Assembly (NCBI GenBank): GCA_910588855.1 | Contig: CAJUSR010000019.1 | Span: forward strand, 13,625 to 77,624 | Source of the DNA: an uncultured Kineothrix sp. | Lineage (GTDB): Bacteria > Bacillota > Clostridia > Lachnospirales > Lachnospiraceae | DNA length: 64,000 bases | Direction: 5' to 3' | Part shown: one piece after another, positions 24,954 to 33,151 of the stretch | Layout of the letters: each line of letters opens with the position of its first letter | Position numbering within the stretch: position 1 is the stretch's first letter | Made by a program: the position numbers and the translations under genes | Notes under the pieces: model-generated | The model's input: only the letters and a program-made list of their open reading frames with translations | The model's database searches: none | What the model was told of the DNA's origin: nothing

Positions 24954-26517
24954 GCCTTTCCTCAGCCTGCAGGCTTTGCGCTGCAGGCAATATATTTAAT
25001 TTACGCTCCCTATACTGCTTCGGTGTTACCCCAAAATGGTTTTTGAACAACCGGTTGAAATAAGACTGGTTCGGATAGCCGCAAGCCTTTCCCACATCAA
25101 CAATTTTCAGCTTCCCCTGTTCCAAAAGCGCCTTTGCCTGCTGCATCCTATAATCGGTCAAATATTTAATCAGGCTCACCCCTGTTTCCTGCTTAAAAAT
25201 ATAACTTACATATGCCGGAGTTAGGCATACTTTTCCGGCAATCCCTTCCAGGCTCAAATCTTCCATATACTCATTTTTCACCATCCGAATGATTTCCGCT
25301 ACAGTCTGGCTCACATCTGCCTCCTTGTCCTGCTGCATGGAACCTGCCTTTTCCATCACACGGTAAAAAGCATCCTCTACCTCATCTAGCCCGCTGCATC
25401 CCATAATCTCTTCTGTTGTCTCAAACAGGATGCCTTTATGATAAATCCCATATTCCTCATACAAAGCCTTTACAATATCCAAAAAAGTATATTTGGCATA
25501 CATGGCGCTCGATGATTTTTCGTTTTTCAGGCATCTTAAATAAGCCGCCATCTGCTCCTTCACCATATCCAAATCCCTGTTCCTTATGCTTACCAGGACA
25601 TCTTGCTTCATCCGCTCCGTTTGCGTCAGCCGTTCTTCCTTCCCCCTATGCACTTTCCCGGCATAAATCACGCCAGAAAAAAAGCTAAATGTATCTTCCC
25701 GTAGCCTCTCGATTTCCTGTATATTTTTCCCAAAATCCTTCCACCCAAAGCAACGCCTTCCTACAATCATGGACACCTTGCCGTCTCCCAGTCTTGTCAT
25801 CGCCCGGTATATTTTTTCCGCCGCCCGCTCAATCTCTTCCTGTTCCATCCGGCTCCCGTCATAAAGAAGGATATTGGCTAAATTGGGATATTGGTTGATA
25901 TATTCATAGCCCATAGGAACTTCTTTTTCCAAAACCTTTAAAAATTCATCGTAATGATGCTCAAAATAATTCCTTTCCGTCTCAATGCAAACCACAGCCA
26001 TATGCTTATTTTGCAGATGTACTCCATAGGCTTCCAGGCTTTTCCCTATCTCTTCGCTGGAAGCTTTCGGGCTCATCAACTTTAAAAAAAGCAGACTTTT
26101 ATCCGCCACAAGCAAAGATTCCTTTTTCTCTTCCCACTGCTTCCTTTCCCTACAAATCGCAATAACTTTCTCCATTACGCTACGGAACTCTTCCACTTCA
26201 ATCGGCTTTAACAGGTAATTCACCGCATTAACCTCACAAGCCTGTCTGGCATACTCAAACTCCCCATAGGCGCTGAAAATAATTATGACAAGATTGCTGT
26301 TATACCCATTGGCCGCCCGTGCCAGTTCCAGCCCGTCCATATATGGCATCTTCACATCCGTAAGCAGAATATCCACCGGATGCTCCCTTATATATTCCAG
26401 TGCTTTTTTCCCATTAGGCGCCTCCGCTACTTTTAATGGTAAATTAAATTTATCAATTAAAAAGCGGATACCTTCCCGCTCCGTCCTTTCGTCATCCACC
26501 AAAAGAATCCTCAACAT
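24922..26517 (-). CDS. YesN-type response regulator with AraC DNA-binding domain
   Basis: 531 residues. The N-terminal receiver has LLVDDER and the phospho-acceptor Asp in LLTDVKMPYMDG. A long middle domain is followed by a C-terminal AraC helix-turn-helix pair (about 420-520: LEGIAGKVCLTPAYVSYIFK and GKACGYPNQSYFNRLFK). It probably activates the sugar-importer genes downstream. The frame extends to 26535 with a TTG, but ATG 26517 (MLRILLVDDE) has GGGGG at 8-base spacing. Confidence 0.94.
   Translation of the reverse strand: MLRILLVDDERTEREGIRFLIDKFNLPLKVAEAPNGKKALEYIREHPVDILLTDVKMPYMDGLELARAANGYNSNLVIIIFSAYGEFEYARQACEVNAVNYLLKPIEVEEFRSVMEKVIAICRERKQWEEKKESLLVADKSLLFLKLMSPKASSEEIGKSLEAYGVHLQNKHMAVVCIETERNYFEHHYDEFLKVLEKEVPMGYEYINQYPNLANILLYDGSRMEQEEIERAAEKIYRAMTRLGDGKVSMIVGRRCFGWKDFGKNIQEIERLREDTFSFFSGVIYAGKVHRGKEERLTQTERMKQDVLVSIRNRDLDMVKEQMAAYLRCLKNEKSSSAMYAKYTFLDIVKALYEEYGIYHKGILFETTEEIMGCSGLDEVEDAFYRVMEKAGSMQQDKEADVSQTVAEIIRMVKNEYMEDLSLEGIAGKVCLTPAYVSYIFKQETGVSLIKYLTDYRMQQAKALLEQGKLKIVDVGKACGYPNQSYFNRLFKNHFGVTPKQYRERKLNILPAAQSLQAEERHGCPYGKNGI
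24939..24972 (-). repeat. Start-site leader repeat, copy 2
   Basis: On the minus strand GCAGGCTGAGGAAAGGCATGG is shared (one base deletion aside) with the leader at 62196-62230, and the second ATG at 24941 sits where the fifth codon lies in the other copies. This copy lies inside the end of the YesN gene, so it is also coding there. Confidence 0.5.
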
Positions 26518-26638
26518 CTTATGTACCCCCGACAAATTATACTTTTCTTATTTTATTATAAATTCATGGGTTTGAAATGAAAATAGAAGATTTTTGGGAA
26601 ATAATTGCATTTTTTTACGACACCCGAATCCTATATGG

Positions 26639-26683
26639 CAAAAAAATATCCTATGTCAGTTATCGAAAACCAACATAGGATAT
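26639..26683 (-). terminator. Terminator of prfA
   Basis: On the minus strand an 11-bp stem ATATCCTATGT / ACATAGGATAT is followed by TTTTTTTGCC. The tail then reads CCATATAGGATTC, the same tail motif found after the other terminators of the repeat family. Confidence 0.88.
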
Positions 26684-26727
26684 TATGGCATACCATTATT
26701 TTATCCTGTCCTTATTCACCGGAAAGA

Positions 26728-27801
26728 TCAATTTTCCCCCATCCGCAGAAGTTTTGCCGCCTGGTCGGCAGCAATGCAGGCATCCAGTATTTCCTGGATA
26801 TCCCCATTCATAATCTTATCCAGCTTATACAGCGTCAGGTTTATCCTATGATCCGTCACCCGTCCTTGAGGGAAGTTATACGTCCTGATTTTCTCCGAGC
26901 GGTCGCCCGTGCCAATCTGGCTGCGACGCAGTTCCGCTTCCGCATCATGGGCTTTTTGCTGTTCTATATCATATAATTTTGCACGCAAAAGTGCAAATGC
27001 CTTTGCTTTATTCTGAAGCTGGGATTTTTCCGTCTGGCTGTAAACAACTATCCCCGTCGGGTAATGGGTTAAACGGACCGCGGAATCGGTGGTGTTTACG
27101 CATTGCCCTCCGTTTCCGGAGGCCCTCATGACATCAATCCTGATATCCTTATCGTCAATTACTACATCCACTTCCTCCACCTCCGGCATAACTGCTACCG
27201 TTATGGTGGAAGTATGAATGCGCCCGCCGGATTCGGTTTCCGGTACACGCTGTACACGGTGTACCCCGCTTTCATATTTCAATTTGGAATAAGCGCCTTG
27301 GCCGGAAATCATAAAGTTTACTTCCTTCATGCCGCCGATACCGATTTCGTCCACATTCATGGTTTCCACTTTCCAACGCTGGCTTTCCGCATAATGCACA
27401 TACAAGCGATACATCTCCGCAGCAAAAAGAGCCGCCTCATCACCGCCTGCCCCTGCCCTGATTTCCACGATAACATCCTTATCATCATTAGGGTCTTTGG
27501 GAAGAAGAAGGACTTTCAGTTCTTGTTCCAACTCTTCCACCCGTTTCTTGGAAACGTTTAATTCCTCCTTCAACATATCCCGCATTTCTTCGTCATTTTC
27601 TTCTTCCAGCATGGAAACGCTGTCCTCAATGTCCTGTTTACACTTTTTGTACTCTCTATATGCCTCTACGATAGGGGTCAAATCGCTCTGTTCTTTCATC
27701 AGGGCGCGGAAACGTTCCTGATTGCTTGTCACCGTCGGTTCGCCCAGCTCACTTAATATTTCCTCAAAACGAATGAGTAAATCCTCTAACTTATCAAACA
27801 T
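26728..27801 (-). CDS. prfA: Peptide chain release factor 1
   Basis: 357 residues from the start chosen here. It recognises UAA and UAG stop codons and triggers peptide release. The GGQ motif is in GNGGQCVNTTD (Cys after GGQ, where Enterobacteria have His) and the codon-recognition tripeptide is PET in RVPETESGG. ATG 27801 (MFDKLEDLL) has AAAGGA at 5 bases; the frame upstream to 27840 is not needed. It follows prmC with a 19-base gap, its usual partner. A strong terminator follows. Confidence 0.98.
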   Translation of the reverse strand: MFDKLEDLLIRFEEILSELGEPTVTSNQERFRALMKEQSDLTPIVEAYREYKKCKQDIEDSVSMLEEENDEEMRDMLKEELNVSKKRVEELEQELKVLLLPKDPNDDKDVIVEIRAGAGGDEAALFAAEMYRLYVHYAESQRWKVETMNVDEIGIGGMKEVNFMISGQGAYSKLKYESGVHRVQRVPETESGGRIHTSTITVAVMPEVEEVDVVIDDKDIRIDVMRASGNGGQCVNTTDSAVRLTHYPTGIVVYSQTEKSQLQNKAKAFALLRAKLYDIEQQKAHDAEAELRRSQIGTGDRSEKIRTYNFPQGRVTDHRINLTLYKLDKIMNGDIQEILDACIAADQAAKLLRMGEN

Positions 27802-27820
27802 TCTTATCCTTTCTACCGCC

Positions 27821-28681
27821 CTATGCGGGTTTCCATCCATACACTACCCTGTCCAGCCCTGCATAATCCTTGACAACCGTAACCTCCCGATATCCAGCCT
27901 TTTCCATAATGTCTTCCACGGCATTTGCCTGATCATGCCCGATTTCATAAAATAAATATCCGCCGCCTTTTAAAAAATCATAGGCTCCAACGGAAATCTC
28001 CCTATAAAAGAAAAGCCCATCTTCCTTCCCATCAAGAGCCTCCATCGGTTCGTAATCCCTCACTTCTTCCATCAAGCCGGAAATCACCTCCGTTGGTATA
28101 TACGGGGGATTGGAAACAATCATATCATACTTGCCTTCCAATTTTTCAAACAAATCGCTTTGCAGAAAACGACAGTTTGAAATCTCTTCCTTCCCTCCAG
28201 CCAATCTGCTGATTTGGGCTGCATTTTCCCTTGCCAGTACAAGCGCCTCCTTTGATATATCCACCCCGGTTCCGCTGCATCCATTGGAATAATACAGCAG
28301 GCTTAAAAGGATACATCCGGAACCGGTACACATATCCAAAAGATTCATCCCGTCATGAAGATGGCGCAGCGCTTCCTCTACCAGAATCTCCGTATCCTGC
28401 CTTGGAATCAATACGTGCCCATCCACTTTAAAAACCAGCCCCATAAATTCCTGTTCGCCGGTAATATGCTGCAAAGGCACATGCCTTTTTCTTTCCTCTA
28501 TCAAAGCAAAGTATCTGTCTTTTTCGCTTTCCGGCACTTCCCTGTCACCATGAACAAGCAAATCATTCCTGTCCGTATGACAGACATACTCCAACAGAAG
28601 CCTTGCATCCCACTCTTTTTCCTCTATTCCTACATCCGATAACTGGCAGACGCCATAATGATATATTTCCTTATACTTCAT
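27821..28681 (-). CDS. prmC: Release factor glutamine methyltransferase
   Basis: 286 residues. PrmC methylates the Gln of the GGQ motif in release factors. The SAM-binding region MNLLDMCTGSGCILLSL and the substrate motif SNPPYIP are present. It sits directly upstream of prfA, the classical arrangement. The start at 28681 is supported by a GACAGG-type ribosome site. Confidence 0.97.
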   Translation of the reverse strand: MKYKEIYHYGVCQLSDVGIEEKEWDARLLLEYVCHTDRNDLLVHGDREVPESEKDRYFALIEERKRHVPLQHITGEQEFMGLVFKVDGHVLIPRQDTEILVEEALRHLHDGMNLLDMCTGSGCILLSLLYYSNGCSGTGVDISKEALVLARENAAQISRLAGGKEEISNCRFLQSDLFEKLEGKYDMIVSNPPYIPTEVISGLMEEVRDYEPMEALDGKEDGLFFYREISVGAYDFLKGGGYLFYEIGHDQANAVEDIMEKAGYREVTVVKDYAGLDRVVYGWKPA

Positions 28682-28736
28682 CTTACCTGTCTCTTTTTGC
28701 GAACCCTTCCAGTTGTATAGCCCTTTCGTCTATCTC

Positions 28737-29837
28737 TTATTCCGGCTTTTCCACGGTTTCATTTTTATCCGTTTCTTCTATTCCGTCCTCTTCTTCCCCG
28801 TCCTCCTCTATCCTGCTCTCTTCTTCCCTGTCCTCTTCCTCATCTTCATCATCTTCAAAGGGGGTATCCCTCAACCAGGAATCGTCGATTTCATATCCAA
28901 AGGTATCCTTCAGATAAGCTTTCCAGTCAAAAATCGCTTCCACCGATGCAATTGCAACCTGAACCATATCTTCATCCGGCTCTTTTGTGGTCAATTTTTG
29001 CAACATCATACCGGGAGCAGAAAGTATACGTACAAAAATGTTGTCGCTTCTGCCCGCCAACCGTATGATTTCATAAGAAATCCCGGCAATCACAGGAATC
29101 AGCGCAATCCTGAGCAGTATACGCAAAGCGGGTTGTTCCACCCTGATAAAGAAAAATACGATAATACTGACAAATACTACAAAAAACATAAAGCTGGTTC
29201 CGCACCTTTTATGAAGCCTGGAGCTGCGCATTACATTATGCACGGTCAACGGCCTCCCCTTTTCGATGCAATTGATACATTTATGCTCGGCCCCATGATA
29301 TTGATAGAGCCGTTTGATATCCTTCATCATCGTAATCGCCACAATATAGCCAATAAAAATAAGAATCCTTATCAGCCCTTCTATCATCGCCATAAAAGAT
29401 ACATTACGGATATAGCCCTCAAACAAGGATGTGATAAAGTACGGAAGCACCATAAAAATAGCGATAGCAAGCAGAATAGAAATTACAGTCACGATGCCAA
29501 GCATAACGTTTTCCGCTTTCTCCTTAAATACTTTATTGAAAACCTTATCCGCCGCCGTCTCCTTCGCTTCCTCGTCTTCATAAAAAGAAACCGAATGGTT
29601 TAATGTCCTCATCCCTAATATCATAGAATCAAGGAAGTTAAAAATGCCCCGGATAAAAGGTACCTTCTTCAATACGCTGTCATCCATGACACCCCTGTAG
29701 ACATCCACTTCCACATCAATCTCCCCATCCGGCTTCCGTACGGCAACCGCATATTGTTCCTTATTTTTCATCATTACGCCTTCCAGCACTGCCTGCCCGC
29801 CAATACCGGAATAACGTCCGCCTTTGTCTTTTTTCAT
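28737..29837 (-). CDS. DUF1385 family membrane protein
   Basis: 366 residues from the start chosen here. The DUF1385 hallmark GIGGQAVLEGVMM lies at the N-terminus; three or four membrane segments follow (about 110-290), with YQYHGAEHKCINCIE between. The C-terminal 45 residues are almost wholly acidic (DDEDEEEDREEESRIEEDG). Function is unknown. Its position between rpmE and prmC is conserved in Clostridia. The long frame begins with a TTG at 29882; ATG 29837 matches family N-termini. Confidence 0.88.
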   Translation of the reverse strand: MKKDKGGRYSGIGGQAVLEGVMMKNKEQYAVAVRKPDGEIDVEVDVYRGVMDDSVLKKVPFIRGIFNFLDSMILGMRTLNHSVSFYEDEEAKETAADKVFNKVFKEKAENVMLGIVTVISILLAIAIFMVLPYFITSLFEGYIRNVSFMAMIEGLIRILIFIGYIVAITMMKDIKRLYQYHGAEHKCINCIEKGRPLTVHNVMRSSRLHKRCGTSFMFFVVFVSIIVFFFIRVEQPALRILLRIALIPVIAGISYEIIRLAGRSDNIFVRILSAPGMMLQKLTTKEPDEDMVQVAIASVEAIFDWKAYLKDTFGYEIDDSWLRDTPFEDDEDEEEDREEESRIEEDGEEEDGIEETDKNETVEKPE

Positions 29838-29971
29838 ATCCACTCTAGCCCTTCTACAGCTCTTCTTTGTAATGTTTCCCAAAGTGGCTTCGCCGATTTT
29901 TAAGTCTCCTCTTCATCGTACAAAAGTCACTTATCCAATATTCTTTTGCAATCTGCCAAGCAATGCTGCCG

Positions 29972-30119
29972 GACAAACCTTCGGTTCTTCTTCAATCTAC
30001 ATCCTTCTGGCGAAGGACTTTCCATAAGTTAAAAAAGAATCCTGCTTGCAGGATTCTTCGCCTGCGGCGGCTCGCGGCAGCGACATACTCCCCTTCGCGG
30101 CAGTGCGATAATTGCTTTT
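29972..30119 (-). repeat. Dispersed terminator-linked repeat, copy B (both body types joined)
   Basis: This copy joins the two body types seen singly elsewhere. 29972-30029 matches copies D and E (CCTTCTGGCGAAGGACTTTCC). 30031-30119 matches copy A (AGAATCCTGC/GCAGGATTCT stem with six T on the minus strand, then GCAGTGCGATAATTGCTTTT). Confidence 0.75.
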
Positions 30120-30193
30120 CCTTCCGCCCAAAGCGAGCATCTTCCTGAAGGTTTTATATAAAATAGACGATTATAGAATCATTTCCTGTCTTA

Positions 30194-30224
30194 TTAAATA
30201 AGGTTGAGATATTAATCTCAACCT
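30194..30224 (-). terminator. Terminator of rpmE
   Basis: A perfect 10-bp stem AGGTTGAGAT / ATCTCAACCT with loop ATTA (minus: TAAT) is followed on the minus strand by TTATTTAAT. A T-run also follows on the plus strand, so it may work both ways. Confidence 0.75.
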
Positions 30225-30289
30225 TTTTCAACAAATCTATTTGTTGCAGATCCATGCTGCAACCCTTCAGCCCTCGGCTTTCCTGCGCT

Positions 30290-30496
30290 TTATTTTTGTC
30301 CAACGCCATATTTCTTATTGAACTTATCAATACGTCCGTCAGCTCTTACCGTCTTCTGCTGACCAGTATAGAACGAATGGCATTTGGAACAAATTTCAAC
30401 GTGAATCTCCGGTTTTGTAGAACCTGTCACGAAAGTGTTGCCGCAGTTGCAAGTTACAGTTGCCTGATAATACTTAGGATGGATTCCTTCTTTCAT
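30290..30496 (-). CDS. rpmE: Large ribosomal subunit protein bL31
   Basis: 68 residues from ATG 30496 (MKEGIHPKYY), which has GAGAGG at 8 bases. The frame extends three codons to a GTG. It is the zinc-containing form: CNCG and CSKC motifs. A strong promoter and a terminator flank it, so it can be a single-gene transcript. It lies between rho and the DUF1385 gene, a conserved clostridial order. Confidence 0.98.
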   Translation of the reverse strand: MKEGIHPKYYQATVTCNCGNTFVTGSTKPEIHVEICSKCHSFYTGQQKTVRADGRIDKFNKKYGVGQK

Positions 30497-30590
30497 CTTT
30501 TTCACCTCTCTATAGTAAATTGAGTCTTTCTGTTCTTATCTATTTACTTAAATAAGCCACTGCTGTTGACGGTAACCAAACAGCTTTTTT

Positions 30591-30619
30591 ATTGTAGCAC
30601 AGCTTATCTTATCATGCAA
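30591..30619 (-). promoter_or_regulatory. Sigma-A promoter of rpmE
   Basis: On the minus strand TTGCAT (30619-30614) and TACAAT (30596-30591) are 17 bp apart. The leader to the start codon is about 85 bases long. Confidence 0.75.
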
Positions 30620-30637
30620 GCATTTTCTGCAAGAACT

Positions 30638-32503
30638 TTATAAAAACTTGATTTTTTTTACTATCTGGACAAACTCCATATTGCTTCTCGTCTTAGAGAA
30701 CATATCTAAAATCTTATCTACCGCTTCCTCCGGTTTGAGCCCGTTCAGGGCTTTGCGCATAATGTTAATCGCTTCCTGTTCCTCCGGCGAAAGCAGCAAA
30801 TCTTCCCTCCTGGTACTGGATTTTGGAATGTCAATAGCCGGAAATACCCTGCGCTCTGACAGCTTCCGGTCAAGAACCAATTCCATATTTCCCGTTCCTT
30901 TAAATTCCTCATACACTACATCGTCCATTTTGCTTCCTGTCTCCACCAAAGCCGTCGCCAGAATCGTCAAGCTTCCGCCGCCGCGCATATTCCTTGCTGC
31001 ACCAAAGAAACGTTTCGGCATATGCAGCGCTGCAGGATCAAGGCCCCCGGACAACGTCCTTCCGCTGGGAGGGACTGTAAGGTTATAAGCCCTTGTCAGA
31101 CGGGTAATACTGTCCAATAAAATCATAACGTCTTTTTTATGCTCTACCAAACGCTTTGCCCTTTCAATTACCATCTCCGACACTCTCTTATGATGTTCCG
31201 GCAATTCATCAAAAGTAGAATAAATCACTTCCACATTCGGACCTTCAATGGCCTCTTTAATATCCGTAACTTCCTCCGGCCGTTCATCAATAAGCAAAAT
31301 AATCAAATGTACTTCCGGCGAATTTTTTTTCACCGATTTTGCCACTTCCTTTAGCAACGTTGTCTTGCCTGCCTTTGGCTGGGATACAATCATCCCCCTC
31401 TGCCCTTTTCCTACCGGGCTGATTAAATCCATAATGCGCATCGCCACTGAAGCCCCCGGCGTCTCAAGGTTCAAACGCACATTCGGGAAAATCGGTGTCA
31501 TATCTTCAAAATTGCATCTGCGCATCGCCACATCCGGCGTATATCCATTGATTGTCTTGACATACAGGAGGGCGCTGAATTTCTCGCTCTGTGTTTTAAT
31601 CCTTGTATTCCCCTCCAGAATATCCCCTGTCTTCAAATTAAAGCGCCGGATTTGGCTGGGCGCTACATATACATCGTTTTCTCCCGGAAGGTAATTCTCA
31701 CAACGAATAAATCCATAGCCATCCGGCATCACCTCCAAGATACCATGAGCCGTAATCCCGCTGTCCAAATCCGCCGGATACTTTTCTTCTTCTTTCGCCA
31801 TATTATCCCACCGGTTCTCTCTACGGAACTGTCCGTCCTGTTGGGTGCGCCCCTCGTTCGGTCCCCTTCTGCCTTCCCCTTGGCTCCGCCCTTCATGGGA
31901 AAACCTGGTTTCCCCCTGATTCCGGCTTTCAAACTGCCCTTTTCCTTCTGCCTGCCTCCGGTTTTCTATCTGACCTTTCCCTTCTGCCTGCCCTCGGTTT
32001 TCTATCTGGCTTTTCCCTTCCGCCTGCTCCCGGTTTTCTGTCTGATTCTCCCCTTCTGCTTGCCTCCGGTTTTCTATCTGGTTTTTCCCCTCTGCCTGTC
32101 CTCGGTTTTCTATCTGGCTTTTCCCTTCCGCCTGTTCCCGGTTTTCTGCCTGTTTTTTTCCCTCTATCTGTTCCTGGCCCTCTATCTGGCTCTTTCGTTC
32201 CACCTGTCCGCGTTCTTCCCCTTGCCTGCCTTTTTCCCCGGCTCCGCCGCTATCACGCCCTGCGCCTTCTCCCGTTTTCCTTCCATCCGGTGCATTTTTC
32301 GCTGCCGGCCTCCTGCCTCTAGGCGCCTTTTCCGGCACAGCTTGCCGCTCCGCTACATCCGCCCCCTTCTTCTCTTTCTCATCTTCCAAAAGCATGGCTT
32401 CTATTACTTCCGCTTTTTTCATTGTGGACGTTCCTTTCATCCCTCTTGCCTTTGCGATTTCCTTCAAATCCGCAAGTGCCAATGATTCATATTTTTCTCT
32501 CAT
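30638..32503 (-). CDS. rho: Transcription termination factor Rho with repetitive insertion
   Basis: 621 residues, against about 420 for the E. coli protein. The order is a Rho_N helical domain (LADLKEIAKARGMKGTSTMKK), a disordered Arg/Glu/Gln/Asn-rich insertion of about 200 residues, an RNA-binding cold-shock-type domain (HGILEVMPDGYGFIR) and the RecA-like ATPase (Walker A QPKAGKTTLL, Q-loop region TVPPSGRTLSGG). It ends transcription by translocating along RNA. The start ATG 32503 has GGAGG at 5 bases; the longer frame to 32533 is rejected. The insertion includes a 12-residue tandem repeat (31901-32188). Confidence 0.97.
   Translation of the reverse strand: MREKYESLALADLKEIAKARGMKGTSTMKKAEVIEAMLLEDEKEKKGADVAERQAVPEKAPRGRRPAAKNAPDGRKTGEGAGRDSGGAGEKGRQGEERGQVERKSQIEGQEQIEGKKQAENREQAEGKSQIENRGQAEGKNQIENRRQAEGENQTENREQAEGKSQIENRGQAEGKGQIENRRQAEGKGQFESRNQGETRFSHEGRSQGEGRRGPNEGRTQQDGQFRRENRWDNMAKEEEKYPADLDSGITAHGILEVMPDGYGFIRCENYLPGENDVYVAPSQIRRFNLKTGDILEGNTRIKTQSEKFSALLYVKTINGYTPDVAMRRCNFEDMTPIFPNVRLNLETPGASVAMRIMDLISPVGKGQRGMIVSQPKAGKTTLLKEVAKSVKKNSPEVHLIILLIDERPEEVTDIKEAIEGPNVEVIYSTFDELPEHHKRVSEMVIERAKRLVEHKKDVMILLDSITRLTRAYNLTVPPSGRTLSGGLDPAALHMPKRFFGAARNMRGGGSLTILATALVETGSKMDDVVYEEFKGTGNMELVLDRKLSERRVFPAIDIPKSSTRREDLLLSPEEQEAINIMRKALNGLKPEEAVDKILDMFSKTRSNMEFVQIVKKIKFL
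31901..32188 (-). repeat. 36-bp coding tandem repeat in rho
   Basis: The unit encodes QIENRGQAEGKS with variations at the fourth to seventh and last positions. About seven consecutive units are read, edge units being the most diverged. Third-base differences between units show that the repeat is kept at the protein level. Confidence 0.9.
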
Positions 32504-32855
32504 AAACTCCTCCGCTTCCTTTTCGCCGGGCAAACAACGCCCTTATGTAACGGCACACGCCCTGCCTTTGCTGCAAATATTAATGTTGTTTCTTTTGTCT
32601 TTGGGGTTTTTATAGCTGATATGTGAATGGAATTGCTAATAAACACTATCTGTTGTTATCTATTATACAACAGCTTTTCCAAAATAGGAAGAGATTTTTT
32701 TCCCTTTGCACGGCTTCTATTGCCAGACATCGGCATTTTAAGAAGTTTTTCAAGTATACTTACAAAAGGTTCCGGCTATACTTATATTATGTCAATATTA
32801 TGCTAACAGGTATTCTGAATCAATAAAACAATACACAAACTTTGAGGTGGACAGA
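32504..32855. other. Divergent intergenic region between rho and the 49-residue peptide gene
   Basis: These 352 bases hold a promoter on the plus strand (32760-32788) and a possible rho -10 box TATAAT on the minus strand (32667-32662) with no good -35. No gene is seen. Confidence 0.5.
32760..32788 (+). promoter_or_regulatory. Candidate promoter of the 49-residue peptide gene
   Basis: TTACAA (32760-32765) and TATATT (32783-32788) are 17 bp apart, 67 bases upstream of the start codon at 32856. Confidence 0.5.
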
Positions 32856-33005
32856 ATGGGAAAAAAAGATATAGAGCAACAAATCCAGGAACAGAAAAAC
32901 CACAATATGTTTAACAGCATCACTCAAAAATCGACACCGGAAAACCAGAATCAGACACATAATTCAAGAAAAGAAGGAATCCAGCCAATCAACCAAAAAA
33001 GATAA
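32856..33005 (+). CDS. Small Gln/Asn/Lys-rich hypothetical peptide
   Basis: 49 residues starting MGKKDIEQQIQEQKNHNMF and ending INQKR. About a third of residues are Gln or Asn and there are no hydrophobic runs, so it is probably soluble and disordered. A strong ribosome site (GAGGTGG, 5-base spacing) and a promoter support it. No family is recognised. It is divergent from rho and 146 bases upstream of the malic enzyme gene. Confidence 0.65.
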   Translation: MGKKDIEQQIQEQKNHNMFNSITQKSTPENQNQTHNSRKEGIQPINQKR

Positions 33006-33151
33006 GGGTAAAAGCGCCGCTCCCCCCTCAAATACACATTGCATTTCCCCTTCAAATATTATATGATAATTCCGTACAATCCAGAGTTTGCGTCCGCACG
33101 GCATCCGCGAACTCCATTACGCATAAAAGCAATGTAGAAATGAGGTAAACT

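Larger units (their letters stand above)
29838..30289. other. Gene-free stretch between rpmE and the DUF1385 gene
   Basis: These 452 bases hold dispersed repeat copy B (29972-30119) and the rpmE terminator (30194-30224). A second AT-rich spacer (30120-30190) has no clear gene. No promoter for the DUF1385 gene stands out. Confidence 0.6.

Noticed and set aside
31901..32188. Regular repeat units of 36 bp, considered as a CRISPR array
   Set aside because: The units abut without spacers and continue the rho reading frame.
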